A DNA stretch of 64,000 nt from Fasciola hepatica (GCA_948099385.1 CANUEZ040000140.1:4402001-4466000); one strand, 5' to 3'. Positions 47,130 to 59,689 are shown, counted from the stretch's first letter. The notes: generated from the sequence alone by a model not told the origin. Numbers and translations are program-made.

Positions 47130-47935
47130 GCATGACACAACTTTGCCTCACCAAAGCTCCCGTCATACACACGTCTTGGTGCCGCAAAACCTTTGACGTT
47201 TACCATAATTTGGCCCATCCTGGCGTCCTAGCCACTACTGTGGTACTACCGATACGAAATGCGATCACAGAGACCGACAAGTTAGTTTATTCTGACAATT
47301 ACCGAATGGGGTGCGCCATTTGCCCCGCCTGTGTTCACCGTCTGCACGCCGTAATGTTCCTCCAATACACACGTTTTCCCGCTCCATAGTTTTCAGTTCT
47401 GCTCTTTTGCGCTGCCGAGTATATTCGCTAACGTGTCACGAACCGAGGACCAGGGGCTGTGCAGCTTGAACCACATGGAATCACAGGCGGACTTTCTCGT
47501 TACTTATGGACTATCGGCCGCCTTCCTCGTGACGTTGCTACCCAGATAAGTGAAGTAATATTCGGTAACTATTCTTACACAGCCATGAGAGACGCGGTAT
47601 GCTCTTGTCTTTTGCTGTTAGAATTGTCCAGAATGAAATGGCTGATCCAAGAGATAGAGTTAGGCAGTAAGAAGCCCTCTGCATAACTGACAGAGGTGCA
47701 ACAGACGGTGGGGCAACCTTTGGAGGCAAAACCCTCAAAGAATTGTGGGTACAGCGATTATCAGTAAACATCTAAGCACCGCTTGATGTTTGTAGCCAGT
47801 TTAAGGTCATAGAAGTGGCAAAACTGGCAAACGGTATTATTGAATGGTACCATCCACAAATTACTGCCGCATTAAAAACTCGATTAGCCCCAGATCTCTC
47901 TAACCTTAGGAATACACTGAGAACACTCTGATAGC
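47130..47935 (+). pseudogene. Integrase remnant of copy A
   Basis: 47132-47389 holds the zinc finger region (VYHNLAHPGVLATTVVL, then MGCAICPACVHR). Later frames give ITDRGATDGGATFGG (second Asp) near 47690 and LANGIIEWYHPQITAALKTRL (Glu) near 47830. The core is frameshifted and ends near 47935. Confidence 0.65.
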
Positions 47936-47949
47936 TGCTTTCTAGCGGG

Positions 47950-48560
47950 CTTACGGAGATTTTTCAACTCCTGGTTGTTCTTATTGTAGAGACCGAAAAT
48001 CTTATCACAACTCTGACCGACGTGAGCGTCTTAGAAGTCCTTCCCCTGGCCGCCCCGTTAGCCCATCTCGATCAAAGTACTGTCGGTATCACAAACGATT
48101 ATAGGAGAACGCTCGGCGCTGTAAATAAGGTTGCATCCTCCCGGGTGCCAAACTCAGAAACTAGTATCCCGACGCGTTCCGATGACTAATGCTGTCGGCA
48201 GCCACAATAGCAGTCGCCTGATGCATGTTCGAGGTTTAGTTTCCAATAGACTGTTCCCAGTTGATACCGGTGCTGCAGTTAGTGCCATTCCAAAGGAAGT
48301 TGGCGATGCAGCAATTTCTTCAATCCAACAAGTCCTTGCTGCCAACGGCACTCTGATTGCAACTTTTAGCTCTAAATCACTCGCGCTCAAATTAGGCCCA
48401 TGTGGCACCTTCCGCTGGGTGTTTATAGTGGCAGACGTCCCCTATCCCGCAAACGGTATTGATTTCCTTGACCACTTCAACTTCCTGGTCAATGCACGAT
48501 TTAGGAGAGCTGTCGACCGACAGACTTCCCTTTACGTAACTGTTCGCATTACTCCATGAC
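47950..48560 (+). pseudogene. Gag zinc region and protease of copy B
   Basis: The basic SPSPGRPVSPSRS stretch leads to CRYHKRF ... ARRCKxGC (48075-48135), the CHCC-type Cys/His box known for the CsRn1 group (C-x2-H-x9-C-x3-C, with stops). 48131-48559 is an open protease: VDTGAAVSAIPKEVG, LKLGPCGTFRWVFIVADVP and NGIDFLDHFNFLV. It is the best-preserved protease among the decayed copies. Confidence 0.75.
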
Positions 48561-48579
48561 TCACATCACTCCCATATAC

Positions 48580-49500
48580 ATTGAACCTCAAGCTGAACAC
48601 CCTTGAGCAGACCTCTCTTCACCCTACCCGACAATGGCAGGGCAATCTTGACCCCTTCCTGTGGAGACCACCAATGTCACCCACCATACTGTCACTGATG
48701 GACCTCCAGAATTTAGACTGCCTCGTCGCTTGGCTCTGGACAAGAGTAGCAAAGGTTGAGTTCGAACACATGCTAGAATCAGGCATAATACGCCCGTCCC
48801 GTGGTCCGAGGGCCTCACCCCTTTACATGGTCCCAAACCTAATGGTGACTGGTGCCCCTGTGGCGACTACAGGGCCCTCAACCAGACTCGTACCCCTACA
48901 GGTATCTCATTCCAAGTATTCAAGAACTTACTCCTTACATACCTGAATGTTCCTTCTTCAGCCGAATCGAACCCGTTAAAGCCAACCACCAAATCCCGGT
49001 AGCTGAGTCTGGCATCCCTTAAACGGCCATCACTGTCACTGGGCTCATCGGTGCAGCCCAAACATTTCAAAGGTTTGCACATGAAGCAACTCGCTCTTTG
49101 AAGAATCTCCACGTGTACTCATACGATGATTTGGTGGAAATTTCTTCAGAAAAAGAGCATAATGTACACCTGCGCAGTTTTTTGAGCTCCTTAGCCAACG
49201 CGGCAAAAACAATAATCCTACCAAATGCGAATTAGGTACAACAACCCTCACGTTCCTAGGCCACGAAATCTCAGCCTCGGGTATACAACCACAACCAGAC
49301 AAGATGGCGGCAATTCGCGACTATCCTGAACCACACTCTTACCGGCAGTTGTGCCAATTTTCTGGCTTGGGTAACTTTTATCGCAGGTTTATCCCACACT
49401 GCACCGAAGTAATACGGCCTCTAAAAGACTTTTACGTAGAGGCGGGCGGAAATTCACTTTCCCGACACGGCATGGACGGCTTTTACCCTGGTCAAGGAGG
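48580..49500 (+). pseudogene. RT remnant of copy B
   Basis: 48581-48946 reads VEFEHMLESGIIRPSRGPRA, then frameshifts to MVPKPNGDWCPCGDYRALNQ. Near 49110 HVYSYDDLVEISSEKEH stands where the YIDD motif belongs; one codon is missing before DD. 49304-49440 gives MAAIRDYPEPHSYRQLCQF and NFYRRFIPHCTEVIRPL, the connection. Confidence 0.7.
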
Positions 49501-49845
49501 CTATCGCCAACATAGAACCCCTTTCACATCCCAATCCTTCAGCTCCCTGGCATCAGGGACAGATGCATCGGACACGGCTGTTGGAGCAGTGTTGCAACAT
49601 TTCGTTAACGATATAATGGCAACCAATTGCTTTCTTTTCCATGCGTCCCCAACCCTTGGTTTCCCGATATAGTACTTCCAGCAGAGGACCACTGGGAATT
49701 TGTTTTTGTATTCGACACTTCCGGCAGATACTCGAGGGCCAAACGTTCACAGTATTCATAGATCATAAACCGCTAGCATGCGCTCTCCAGTCAGCTTCTG
49801 GTCGATATACACCATTCGAGGTTCACCACTTAAACTCTGCCTCCG
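49500..49845 (+). pseudogene. RNase H of copy B, first part
   Basis: GTDASDTAVGAVLQHFVND near 49560 (catalytic Asp), then frameshifted FHASPT, HFRQILEGQTFTVFIDHKPL (last Asp), SGRYTPFEVHHLNSAS. The frame stops at the Mag2 5' LTR. Confidence 0.7.
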
Positions 49846-50011
49846 TGATATTCATGAATCACCGCACATGTGACATTTCAGCTGTATGCACTGACACTCA
49901 CACAGTACACAGCTTTGTGCTATATACGAGATGCTGCGGTACGTCGTGTCCGCATTCTGATCCCGTGATATTTTGCTCGGGATAGTACCACGGTAATCCA
50001 TACAGTATCAC
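49846..50011 (+). repeat. 5' LTR of Mag2
   Basis: Colinear with 63599-63780: shared TTCATGA, ACATGTGAC/ACGTGTGAC, GTACACA, a TATAxGA-type TATA box, GCGGTACGTC/GCCGTACGTC, TTCTGAT and CACGGTAATCCATA. The block order resembles the Mag1 LTRs. Confidence 0.7.
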
Positions 50012-50014
50012 TTT

Positions 50015-50045
50015 TGGAGGTAAGTAAAGGAATTTGAACGTGAAT
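50015..50045 (+). other. Primer-binding site of Mag2
   Basis: TGGAGGTAAGTAAAGG then ATTTGAAC follows the 5' LTR. This resembles the complement of a tRNA 3' end including the T loop (ATTCGAA-type), with one extra base. The tRNA was not identified. Confidence 0.4.
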
Positions 50046-50049
50046 TCAA

Positions 50050-50866
50050 CTGATATGGAACTGTTCAATGCAAATTGTACTGCCGGAGAATGCGAAGACT
50101 ATTTCAAATATTTTGTAATTTGGTGCCTGACTAAAATAGATTGAGTGCTGAGAAGAAAACCGCATTTTTCTAAAGTTTCATCGACAAAGATACGTAAGCA
50201 TTGCTGAGGAATCATGCTTTTTCGAAATTCGCGGTACACTCCTCCTACGATAAACTGAAGACGCCTCCACTTCATCTGAGCGGCATGGTCTCGTGCGGCC
50301 CTAGCGGTTCAAAAATCGCACCGTACGATGCTTGGCAGATTTTTCATGACAGAGTCTTTAGCTTTACTGAAACCAGACGGAATGCCACAAAGCCAAACTT
50401 TCTTCCACTGTCCATCGATCCGTCTTCAAAATCACCGGCTATAGAAAACAAGACATTTTCAAGGTTTGTATTTTCAACCCTACCCCCCCCCCCTCATTGC
50501 CACATTACCTGGTGAACTATCTTCCATCTCACTGGTGGCATTCCGATAACAAGATAATCAAAAGGCCCAAGAACATTTGCGTTGTAGTCCCGCTCCCGTG
50601 CACTACTTAAAGACTTTGCTATGCCATTTTGAACCCATTATCTCATTGAAGCTGAAGGAGCCAGGTCCAATACTCTCCTCCGATCAGAGCGCCAGTCCGT
50701 TCGTGCATTCATTCTTGAACTTGAGACGAAGGCTTCAAAGTGTGATTACGTGGCGCAGTCGATTGACTAACTTTGCGATCGTCTGATAGCTGGAATAAAT
50801 ATGCCAGAATTACAGGAAAGACTACTTATTCGGGGCGATCAAATATCTCAGAGCGTAAGAACACCT
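50050..50866 (+). pseudogene. Gag N-terminal part of Mag2
   Basis: Reads MELFNANCTAGECEDYFKYF, then LRNHAFSKFAVHSSYDKLKT (50201-50265). After frameshifts come RAFILELETKASKCDY and LCDRLIAGINMPELQERLL, ending SQSVRT at 50866. This is the Mag-clade capsid. An 11-C run at 50483-50493 coincides with disruption. The frame is cut by the LINE tail at 50867. Confidence 0.75.
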
Positions 50867-50899
50867 TATTAATAATAACAATAGTAATAATAGTTTATT
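50867..50899 (-). terminator. LINE polyadenylation signal and ATT-rich tail
   Basis: On the minus strand GAAATAAAC is followed by ATT/ACT/GTT triplets and ends AATAAGG, directly against Mag2 gag sequence. This marks the 3' end of the inserted LINE. Confidence 0.6.
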
Positions 50900-50908
50900 T
50901 CTGAGACG

Positions 50909-51538
50909 CTCAAAGCATGCCTTATGCGTGATCAAACATTTTACGAGCGATAGAACTGACGGATAAAATTCATGAATAATTTAGAAATACGCATGACAAA
51001 GGGAGGCAGGAGGAAATAGAGGGAAGATGAGAGGGAGATAAATGTATGCACACGGGGAAGTAATGGAAGGAGTTTGAGTGAACCCAGAGATGAAGTCAAA
51101 TATGGGCCCGGCAAATTTAAAAGCCAAAGTCAGATGGAGCAGCTGGCTGATCCAAGTGAAGGAGAATGGAACATGGGAGTTTTACATGAGTGGGACTGAA
51201 AATCGGCATGAGAAACTATCGTTACGGGAAACGATGAAGAAAAAAGGAAAAAAGAAGAGAAGAAAGGAAAAACAAAATATTACTCTATATGGCTTGAGAC
51301 CAGGTAGCCTTGAGCTATGCTTTATTGCAATAAACGGACTGCTTCAATTTGAAAACAGGGAGCTAGCAAAGCGAGACTTAAAGAGTGAGTCAGATCGCAG
51401 CAATGCCGCGGAGGGACCGAGATACCGCGAATATGAGACACAGATGTAGACAAAATGGACGCACATAATTGGGGGCCGTGGCATGGTGGCTAGAGAACTG
51501 GCCGGCGAAGAACTGGAGGAGGCAGAGAAAATATATGT

Positions 51539-51597
<59 letters not shown>

Positions 51598-53320
51598 GCA
51601 AGGCAGGAGCAAATAGCAGCGAAGAGATGGAAAACGGAAGTAGCAGTGCTTGGAAGGGACAGGTAGAGTTGTGTCAAGTGGTACGGAATTAACTTGAATC
51701 AATCCTGATGAATATGTTTGTGACAGGTGAACATGGGGGATCAGCGGGAGAAAGAGAACCAACTTTGGAAGCACAGAAGTGATGGCTGTGAGCTGAGGTT
51801 GATAAACCAGGTAATCTGGAGGAAAGAATCGACGAACACAGGTGAGAATTAATCTGACAGTCTGATTATTGCAGGTGTGACATGTGATGATGGTCGAGCC
51901 TGGGTGAAGCTTTAATAAATGGAAGTTCATCATGCAGCAAGAAGATCGCCGTGAAAAGAGCTGGAGAGCGCACAGCGAGTGGAAGTAAAGGGTGGTAGGA
52001 GAGGCGTTAAAGATCAGTGGGGAAGAGTAACCTGGAGGTTAGAAGAAATGTGGTGCAAAGATGCATCAGTTGTAACAGCAAATAACACTGGAGAGAAATA
52101 AAGAAGTGGAGGATCAGTAAGATCAGGTAACGGCTGATCACATGGTTTGAAACTGTAGGTGAGGGTGATGACGTTACGATGACTCTACTCTGAGAGGAAC
52201 GTGGAAAAGAAGCGCAGCCTGAAGGGCACAATGAAGATGCCTGTGGCGAGCAACGCACGAAGCAGACGAGAGTGTTGACCAAAGAAAACCCGGTAACAGA
52301 TGATCAACCAGATCGTTTCACTGCAGATGACACAGGATGAAGACCGAGAAGAAGAAAAGAACCCGGACGGGAAAACCTGTGATGGAACAAACGTGCAAGA
52401 GAAATAGTAGTCTGTCGGAGGTGGGAGAATGGAACCGGAGAGTTGCGTGCTTGCGGGCCATTACACAAGTGGATTGAGCCACAAGTTGCTAATCGGTTCA
52501 TTGCCTGTAACGGTTATTCCGACTGTAAGCAACGCGTAGCCAATTCAAAACGAATCCCAAAACCAGAACAAGATTGATTCGTAGTTTCCGCGGTACTGGA
52601 TTAACACGTTATACACATATAAATATGTACAAACCTCAACTGTACGACCAAAACGTATAACAACGCGGACTGGAGTTCAGCAAAGGCCAACAAAGGCAAA
52701 ATGTAAACAAGTTTTGAAGTGTAGTGATTGATGCATGTTGTACTTGTTCCAGGGTCAATAAAATGAAGAGCATAGTATCAAGAATACAAGTATATGACAA
52801 AGGCTGGTGGGGGGGGATTTCCACACATATACTTCATATTGCCTAAGAGTACGATCCACGGAAGAATTACGAATTCAGACATGGAAAATATGGAGGTGGT
52901 AGAAGGATAATAAATCTGGTCGTAAAAGTGTAAAGGATGGAACGGCGGGTTCTTATACCTCGATTGGTCATCGTTGTGGATGTGTTTGATGCTTACTGGT
53001 GGGAGATATGAGATGGACAAAACAGGACATCGCAAAATGGTAGCCAGTGAGGTATGCGATCAGTGAGCCTTACAGGCATTTTAGGGTACCAAGTGAATAC
53101 TAATTAGGAGTCAGCAGGGTCGAAATGTGTGGGGAAGAACATATCTCGTGCTTGGGCAGAGTAAAATGGATAGGGCTAGAGTGACACCGTGCAGCGAAGG
53201 TTGTCGTGGTGAAAAACGAAAGGAACAAAATCGGACTGGATAAATGTGCGTACAGAGGTAGAGCGGAAGGTAGGAGCATGCGGTCCGCAACGGACAGTGA
53301 TAAATGCAATAGGGCAAGGA
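50909..53320. other. Purine-rich stretch without recognised genes
   Basis: The plus strand is strikingly A/G-rich over about 2.4 kb, for example 51210-51280. Minus-strand open frames are correspondingly Ser/Leu/Pro-rich and not recognised. It may be the 3' untranslated part of the LINE or another repeat. Confidence 0.35.
51541..51594. repeat. (TA)n microsatellite, 27 units
   Basis: Uninterrupted AT dinucleotides over 54 bp within the purine-rich stretch. Confidence 0.97.
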
Positions 53321-53690
53321 GGATTAAAGGGTGTAATCCTCAACCTGTTCTAGTGGGTGCTGCTGACCGTGCGCTGGACACCCAACCTGAAGAACACTTT
53401 GTGAAGTGAACGCAGGTGGTGTGGTCCTCCAGCCTGATTGCGCTCGCACATCGTTGCAGACGGCCTGCAAGCCCGATGTGCGCCGGCCAAAGCGGGGGAT
53501 CTGACCGCGCCCCACACTGTTGTGATTGGCGCGAGTGTTCATTGATGGTTGTACAGGAGGCTGAGACACCACGATAAGGGTATATGGCCCAGAACAAACT
53601 AGACAGGTTGTGGGAACTTGGACAACAGAGCCTACGGGAACAGCTAGCGGTAAATGGCCATACGGCATTACTATCCAGGTGCATCAGCCA
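53320..53690. other. GC-rich island of unknown origin
   Basis: About 370 bp clearly richer in GC than the flanks (for example 53455-53520), open in two minus-strand frames of 114 codons. No domain recognised. Probably a piece of another repeat family. Confidence 0.35.
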
Positions 53691-53882
53691 GGGAGGTAAT
53701 CATTATAGTGCTCGAGGTGGTTGAACGGCATTGAGGATCACTAGAAAGGAAAATGAGATAGAGAAACGCCATCTTGGTGTAGCCCAACTGAGGATCAACG
53801 GTTCACTGTGAGGAAAACAAAAGTGAAACACCGGCTCATCGATGCAGCGGACCCTTAAGACAAATTGAAGCCATGGAATGTA

Positions 53883-54008
<126 letters not shown>

Positions 54009-54779
54009 GAGGACCAGGGCGTAGTTGCTGATGCAGTTCCTATAGCGTTGGTGAGTTTGGTATCAGGGTTGCGGACGTGACATAACTAAATAAAGGTAAT
54101 AAATGGTGGAGCTGATAACGCGTATTGACAAACTGCACGGAGTATTACGGTGGCCTCTCTAAAAATGAGAAAGCTTCTGGAAGGACTTATTTTAAAGTGA
54201 AACTGGCAGGATCCTATAAGTTGGCATAAAAAACAATCAGCGGACGCAGACATTCTTTAAGTGGGTCGACGGTGAAGTCTAAGGAGAAGCGGTCAAACAC
54301 AGCATTCAGAATTCAAAACGGTGAAAATATTTTGGGAGTTAAGGTAATGCGAGAAAGCAGAACAATGGCTTAAAAGTCGAGGCCTTTTTCGTAAGCTTAA
54401 CTTTCGGTTATGTGACTGCTGAATAAGCTCAAAACAGCTGGGACAGAAAGGAATTTATCAGTGGCATGCACGAACGCTTACTTTGACGGAGAAGATCTGA
54501 TGTGCAAGAGGAGTTTATTCCAGATTCTGGAGTACGTGAGAAGAAAGAACTCACAGAGTGGAACAGTCCTTGCGGGGGATGTGGTAATAATATACTCTCT
54601 ATTACGGAAACAATATCAAGTACCCGGGAAGAAGCACAACTGGTTGGAGGAACAGGGTTGCTTAGTCAATAGTTCATACAGAAATGCCAGGTTTAGCTTG
54701 ATGCTATGAAGTCACAGTGCTTCGATTTTGAGAAATAAACATCGTTCCCTGTAGTTTAAGTTGAACGACCGACTGACAA

Positions 54780-55440
54780 GCACCTTTGTGAATCTCCTCT
54801 TCTAATTAGCAGGTACGATGCTACCAATAAGTGAAACAGTGAAAAAATTAGGCAGCAAACGGAGGAGATCCGGTCCGCCGTTGACAAGAGCAACTCGTTG
54901 TAGGCCATCGGGGCCTAATCTGCGAGAGGGTTTGCTATTGGATGGTAGCTTATAAATACTCCTAGCATCGAACGGTATCGTAGAAAAGACGGGGTCAGTA
55001 AGTAGTAAGGGTGGGGACAGGCAGTGACAGCAGCAGGAGCCATGGCTGAGGCAAAGTGCATTGAAGGCTTCGGCTATACAAGGCGTGGAGGTGATAGATG
55101 ATTTATTATCCGGCATCAGAAGTTATGAGTCAGCCTTATTATCAGCGTTTCTGGACTTATGCAACATAGAAAGTAGTTGTGACTTGTTGGGATGACTCAA
55201 TGCTTTAGCTTCTTGGTCACAGAATCACGTATTTCCTTGTCGTTGAGTGAGTGCGGAAAGGCGGTTTAAACGAATAAAAATTGAAAGGTCATTAGAATAA
55301 TATAGTTGTCTGAGAAGTTTAGGATATTTCTTATGGAGTGGTGAGACAGAGGACCTCCTTTTATGTACAGCCTGGGAAGTATCGAGGAGTCAATCTATAA
55401 CTGCATCGGTGAACAACGGGGCTTCCTTCAATTCAACCAG
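54780..55440 (-). pseudogene. Non-LTR reverse transcriptase N-terminal part
   Basis: On the minus strand 55300-55120 has decayed text leading to CIAEAFNALCLSHGSCC. 55116-54802 then reads KPSRRLGPDGLQRVALVNGG, DLLRLLPNFFTVSLIGSIVP. The order matches the start of CR1/jockey-type RT (SPGPDGL...L...LxxLFxxSLxxGxVPxxWK). Stop codons follow directly, and motifs A and C were not found further down, so the RT is truncated or too decayed to see. Confidence 0.65.
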
Positions 55441-55479
55441 GCCTCATAAAGAAATACAAGCAAAAGCTCCGCAATAGTT

Positions 55480-56350
55480 CGAACCTTCGGGTGGTTACGT
55501 GCTAGCGGTATTTCTCTTAGGGGTCCGAGCAACCCCAGCAACCCAGGGCAGAAGTCGTTGGGAAAATGTACCTCCTGTTGGGGCGCACTTTCCCGGTTTT
55601 CCTGTCCACACCGAAATTCCCGGTGTTCTTCCTGCTCTAAAGCTGGTCATATACAGAGTATTTGCCGACAACGTAGAGTCTATCGTATGGCCGGCAATCC
55701 AGATTCAACCTTGGCTTCACTTAAAAATGAACAGTTTCCCCTAACCCTAGCTGTTACATGTAACCCTTCTTCTCATGCTACCCAGTTTTTGTTGAGTCTC
55801 AAATGTTACTCCCATAAGCTTATTGTCGACGTGGACAGTATCGAGTCTCGAGTGTATTTCCCTCGGTGCTCACATTCAGCCTACTGATGCCACGATCCAA
55901 AGTATCACTGTTTTTACTCTACCGATTTTAGCTTCATTTATCATTCCGGTCCAGGTTTCCAACTCTTCTTCCGTTCCTTGTGAGTTTCTCTCTTCTGGTT
56001 CTGGTCCGCTTATTCCGGGTTTAAAAATTCTGCTTTCGTTACATGTGAATGTCTCGTTGCTTAGCACTCCGGCTGATTTTTCTGCTCTTTGATACCTTGT
56101 TCTCCAAAGCTCCAAGGTTGCCAGTGTGGTGCATGTACTACTTATTACAATGGGAATGTCTGGGTGTCCTATATTTATCAGACGGCGCATCATGCCATCT
56201 GATCCACTTGAACCACTTCATCTCGCTATACAGTCCCTTTGCGAAAATGGCATTATCACCCCAGTTGAACTTTCCAGTTGAACGACTTCTGTTGTAACTC
56301 CCCTCAAGTCAGATGGAAAAACCCCACGGAAATGTGACGACCATTGGATT
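55480..56350 (+). pseudogene. Nucleocapsid, protease and RT start of Mag2
   Basis: 55558-55680 reads KCTSCWGALSRFSCPHRNSR followed by CSSCSKAGHIQSIC, the Mag double zinc knuckle. 55810 reads LIVDVDSIESRV where a DTGS protease motif would be; DVDS is inactive. 56190-56345 reads IMPSDPLEPLHLAIQSLCEN, then VVTPLKSDGKTPRKCDDH, the RT N-terminus, and is then cut by the CR1-like LINE. Confidence 0.75.
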
Positions 56351-56639
56351 CGAATTTGTGATCTGCCGCATGGTTCGGATTTTTAAGGGCTCTGTTTCAA
56401 CCTCATTTGTATGTCCTGGTAGTGAAGCAATAATAATTAATTCATAAAAACCACGTGCTGTAGTACTAATTAAAGTATACTTTTGTTCGGGGAATTTTTT
56501 CTTCTGACTGGTCCACTTTTGGTAGAGCGACCTCTTTTTTACAAAGCGCCTCATTTTTTTGAGCGCTGGATAATTTCCTTTATTCGCACAAATGCCACAG
56601 CCACCTAGAATGTTTAGATTCTGCTGGTAACGTCTTCTC

Positions 56640-57700
56640 CTGGTGTGTACAATTTTAGCATCTCGGATAGCGTGAAGACGGCTTGTAGCAAAAAATTGTG
56701 TGGGGCTAATATTTGCACGGAATATGTTCAGATACATATACAGTGTGATAGACGCAATGAGTGGGGCCAACGCATGAAGCTCAGTGGAAGAGTGACCAGG
56801 GAGCCCGGTGATAGTAACCCGCACGGTTATCAGGAAAACGAGCAGCAGGCAGAGAGGGACAAACCGGGCAGTATCAAGGCACAAAACAAACCCAGGAAAT
56901 AGATAGAGTTGGAAGCGGTAAACAGAGGGTAGAAAGTCTTAAAGACGAGCTGAAAAATCGGGGTCATCACCGGGGGAGTTGTTGGGAAGAGCAAGCCTCT
57001 TCTGCATAAATGTGCAGAACAGTGATCAAAGAGGCGCAAATCAGAAGGAAAGCAGAACACGGGTTCCCTGTAAAAGTCCTGAGGATGGCGGGGCTACCCA
57101 CCAACATGAAGCATGCCAAGAACCACAGTGTGGAGCTCTAGAAGGCAAACAAAGCATTAAAGCCGAAACCCGTTCTCATAGTCTATGCCAGCACATACAA
57201 GAGGGACCTGCCGCTAGGCCGGGCATCAAGAGTTGAGCACTCCACGCGGAGGTACATAAAGATCATGCCGGATACTCCCTGCATTTCGAAGATGGCACCG
57301 GAACAAAACATGTGGCACCCATCAAAACCGGAACTCAAGCGGCTAAGTCTCATGACAGCATACCTGCAAGTGGATCTGCGCCTAAAACCGTAATTTTTGG
57401 CAACAGCCAAGCCGGACGGCAAATGCTTGGCTTGCGGTTCAGAAAAGCAACGGGCATGGTGCAGTATGTAAAAAAGTGCACACGGATGGTATAAAGCCTG
57501 TGGGCGCTCGGCCACTGAATACCATCAAGGGAGGGGGAGTGACCGAAGTGGAAACGGGAGTGGTGGCGACGTCAGTGCAGTTCATGCGCGGTATCAGTAA
57601 AACCGATGAAAGCTGGGCAACAGTCGTTGCACGAACACCCACACCTATGAACAGGAGCAGGTCTTCAAGGCTCTCGAAGAGGCAACAGAAGGCCGAGTAA
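56640..57700 (+). pseudogene. Possible ORF1 of the CR1-like LINE
   Basis: Frames hold Lys/Arg/Gln-rich stretches (for example ENEQQAERDKPGSIKAQ near 56840 and RVESLKDELKN near 56935). The section 57060-57230 (VLIVYASTYKRDLPLGRA) recalls RNA-binding ORF1 text. No decisive domain; the role is inferred from its position before the endonuclease. Confidence 0.35.
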
Positions 57701-58209
57701 TCAGACAGGAGCCTCAGGTATTTCCTTTTACAGCTTTATAACTTCCATGCCCGCTAATGCGTTGAAAGTTCGGAAGGGTATCGGCCTGCTGACTGTTAGT
57801 GCAAAAAAGTGATTGTCCCCTCCCCCCGGGGATTGCTTCAGAAGGCCCAACGGCTAAAAGAGTATATTGAAGCAGATAACCTAGCAGAAGGTGCCGCCTT
57901 GTGGTGTACAAAAGCTTGCAGCTTGGGAGAAAAGTGGGGGAAATACTGGCTAGAAAGAATGGATCAGCAACTAGAGCTATCGCTTTGATATGGCTGAAAA
58001 AGGACCAGAGTGCTATGAAACTTATTGGCGACACCGACTACAGACAGGAGAGAATGGATGGCAGGCTGGGTAGATGGGTACTCCTTCTCTTTCGCAGTTG
58101 TAACATCCGACGCACGAGCCCCTGCATGTTACTTTCGCCTGGGCCGGTGATCGGTAGGGATAGCCTGTATCAATGGAGCAACGCAAGCAGATGGGAAAGA
58201 AGGCTCTGA

Positions 58210-58560
58210 ACTATTCCAGCTTCCACAGAATGTGTTGAGTAGGACACAGGGTTTTATTGTGTTGGAAGACTTGAACCTCCCAGAAATAAATTGGGAACAT
58301 AAAAGTGCCCCCGGGGGAACAGCCGGAGATGCTCTCGCGATGTGGCCCCACAATTGCGCCCTCGCACAAGACGTAAGAAAAGCAGCACGCTTTCGTGATG
58401 TACAACGGTCATCTACACTGGATTTGCTGGCAACCAGACATTGATCTGACTTCACCTCCCTGGTGATACAGGAGCCACTGCGGAGGAGCGATCACGGAGT
58501 TCTGCTTGCGCTGTTAATTGTAAAGCTCAACGAACGAAACTCTGGGTTGGCTCGGAACTG
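58210..58560 (+). pseudogene. AP endonuclease remnant of the CR1-like LINE
   Basis: 58232-58444 reads FIVLEDLNLPEINWEH, matching the GDFNxPxIDW motif with Gly-Asp-Phe changed, then RFRDVQRSSTLDLLATRH (RxxxxSLLDLVLT). After one stop come EPLRRSDHGVLL, with the catalytic SDH box kept near 58487. Apurinic endonuclease domain of LINEs; inactive here. Confidence 0.75.
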
Positions 58561-59689
58561 CGCCGGAGTGGGTGCGGATCAACTGAGAGTAAGGGCACGA
58601 GGCATATGTTGGTACCCGGAAATGCCGGAGCCATCCTTGAAGCAAAAGTGCAGGGCAATAAAATCTGGCAGACGGACTCGCTCCCTCAAAGCAACGAAGA
58701 AGTAGGTGCCGATTGCCTTGATGGAAGCCAAAAGTTGCAACAACGTTAACTGTTTTCCGATGGCTATGGGCTCCTTGCTAACTCCACAGCAAGCATTACT
58801 CGCGGGGCCGCTTACAAGACGGACAGATACAGCACCCAAGCCCTGCAACGAGGAGCGAAGTACGATTATAGGAAGAAACTCGCCAACGATGTGGGGCAAA
58901 CCATGGGAAGTACTTCGCCTACGTTCAGTCCAAGAAAACGGCACCTTCGGGTGCAAGTACCTAGGAGAGGCCCGGCGGAAGCATTTCTATTAGTGACGAA
59001 GGCAAGGCGGTAACCTAGCTTGTATTCCTTGGGGGCACGAGTCATCGAGGCCAGATGCCTGGTGCGGCGGGATCAGGTAAGGGGGTACGCCAGTGATTCA
59101 GAAGCTAACTGTACGAGAGTACCAGGTGCCACTTGAACTCAAATATTTGCGTGAGCACAAAGCAGCCAAACCAAACGCCATCTACCAGAAAACTGTTCAG
59201 TTTGTTCTGAGTTCTACTTTGCCTATGTGGTATATTAAATTATTGTCAACAATGTCTAAGACGACATTAGCAAACTGAGATGGGCGAGGGAGCGTCCTGT
59301 GATAAAAAGGCCAAGAGGGTATGTGCATTAGGAATTAAAATGAAACAAAAGGTGTGACACATACTCACAGTTGTTCAGTGTTCTTGTGATCAGGAAGTGA
59401 GAGCCGAAGAGCCGATATCCGCCAATGTCTTCAGTTCAGTTCGGTCTGACAGTCGTCCGTTGAACAGAGCAGGATGGTATTGAGCGAAGTGCCAAGAGAC
59501 GCCGTGGAAGCTTGTAAAATGTTTTGTTTCTCACAGTTAGTTCCGACCAATATAACTCCAAGACACTCCAAATCAGAAGATGAGACCAAGCCAGAATGAA
59601 AGATTTATTGATAGCCTTTTTGTATTGTGCGGTGATGACGACCAAAAAGGTGTGTTTGTGTGTGTGTGTTTTACATTAAAACGTGGGTA

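Larger units (their letters stand above)
44384..47935 (+). mobile_element. Decayed CsRn1-like Ty3/gypsy retrotransposon (copy A)
   Basis: A near-complete gag-pol in order (gag, protease, RT, RNase H, integrase core) with many stops and frameshifts. It ends in the integrase core near 47935, where copy B text begins in the gag zinc region. Either both are 5'/3' truncated neighbours, or recombination joined them. No LTRs confirmed. Confidence 0.8.
47940..49845 (+). mobile_element. CsRn1-like copy B, 5' segment
   Basis: Begins in the Arg/Ser/Pro-rich end of gag, continues through protease, RT and RNase H, and stops within RNase H at 49845, where a Mag-like LTR starts. The expected continuation (TTDAKQASAAQSSVADALF) appears at 63786, after the second Mag LTR. 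Copy B is thus one element split by a 13.9-kb insertion. Confidence 0.75.

Noticed and set aside
51078..51449. 123-codon plus-strand frame with a Lys/Arg-rich run
   Set aside because: Lies in purine-rich sequence, where such runs arise by composition; no domain.
56309..56884. 191-codon minus-strand open frame
   Set aside because: Overlaps the left junction of Mag2 and the CR1-like LINE on the opposite strand and shows no domain; likely chance.
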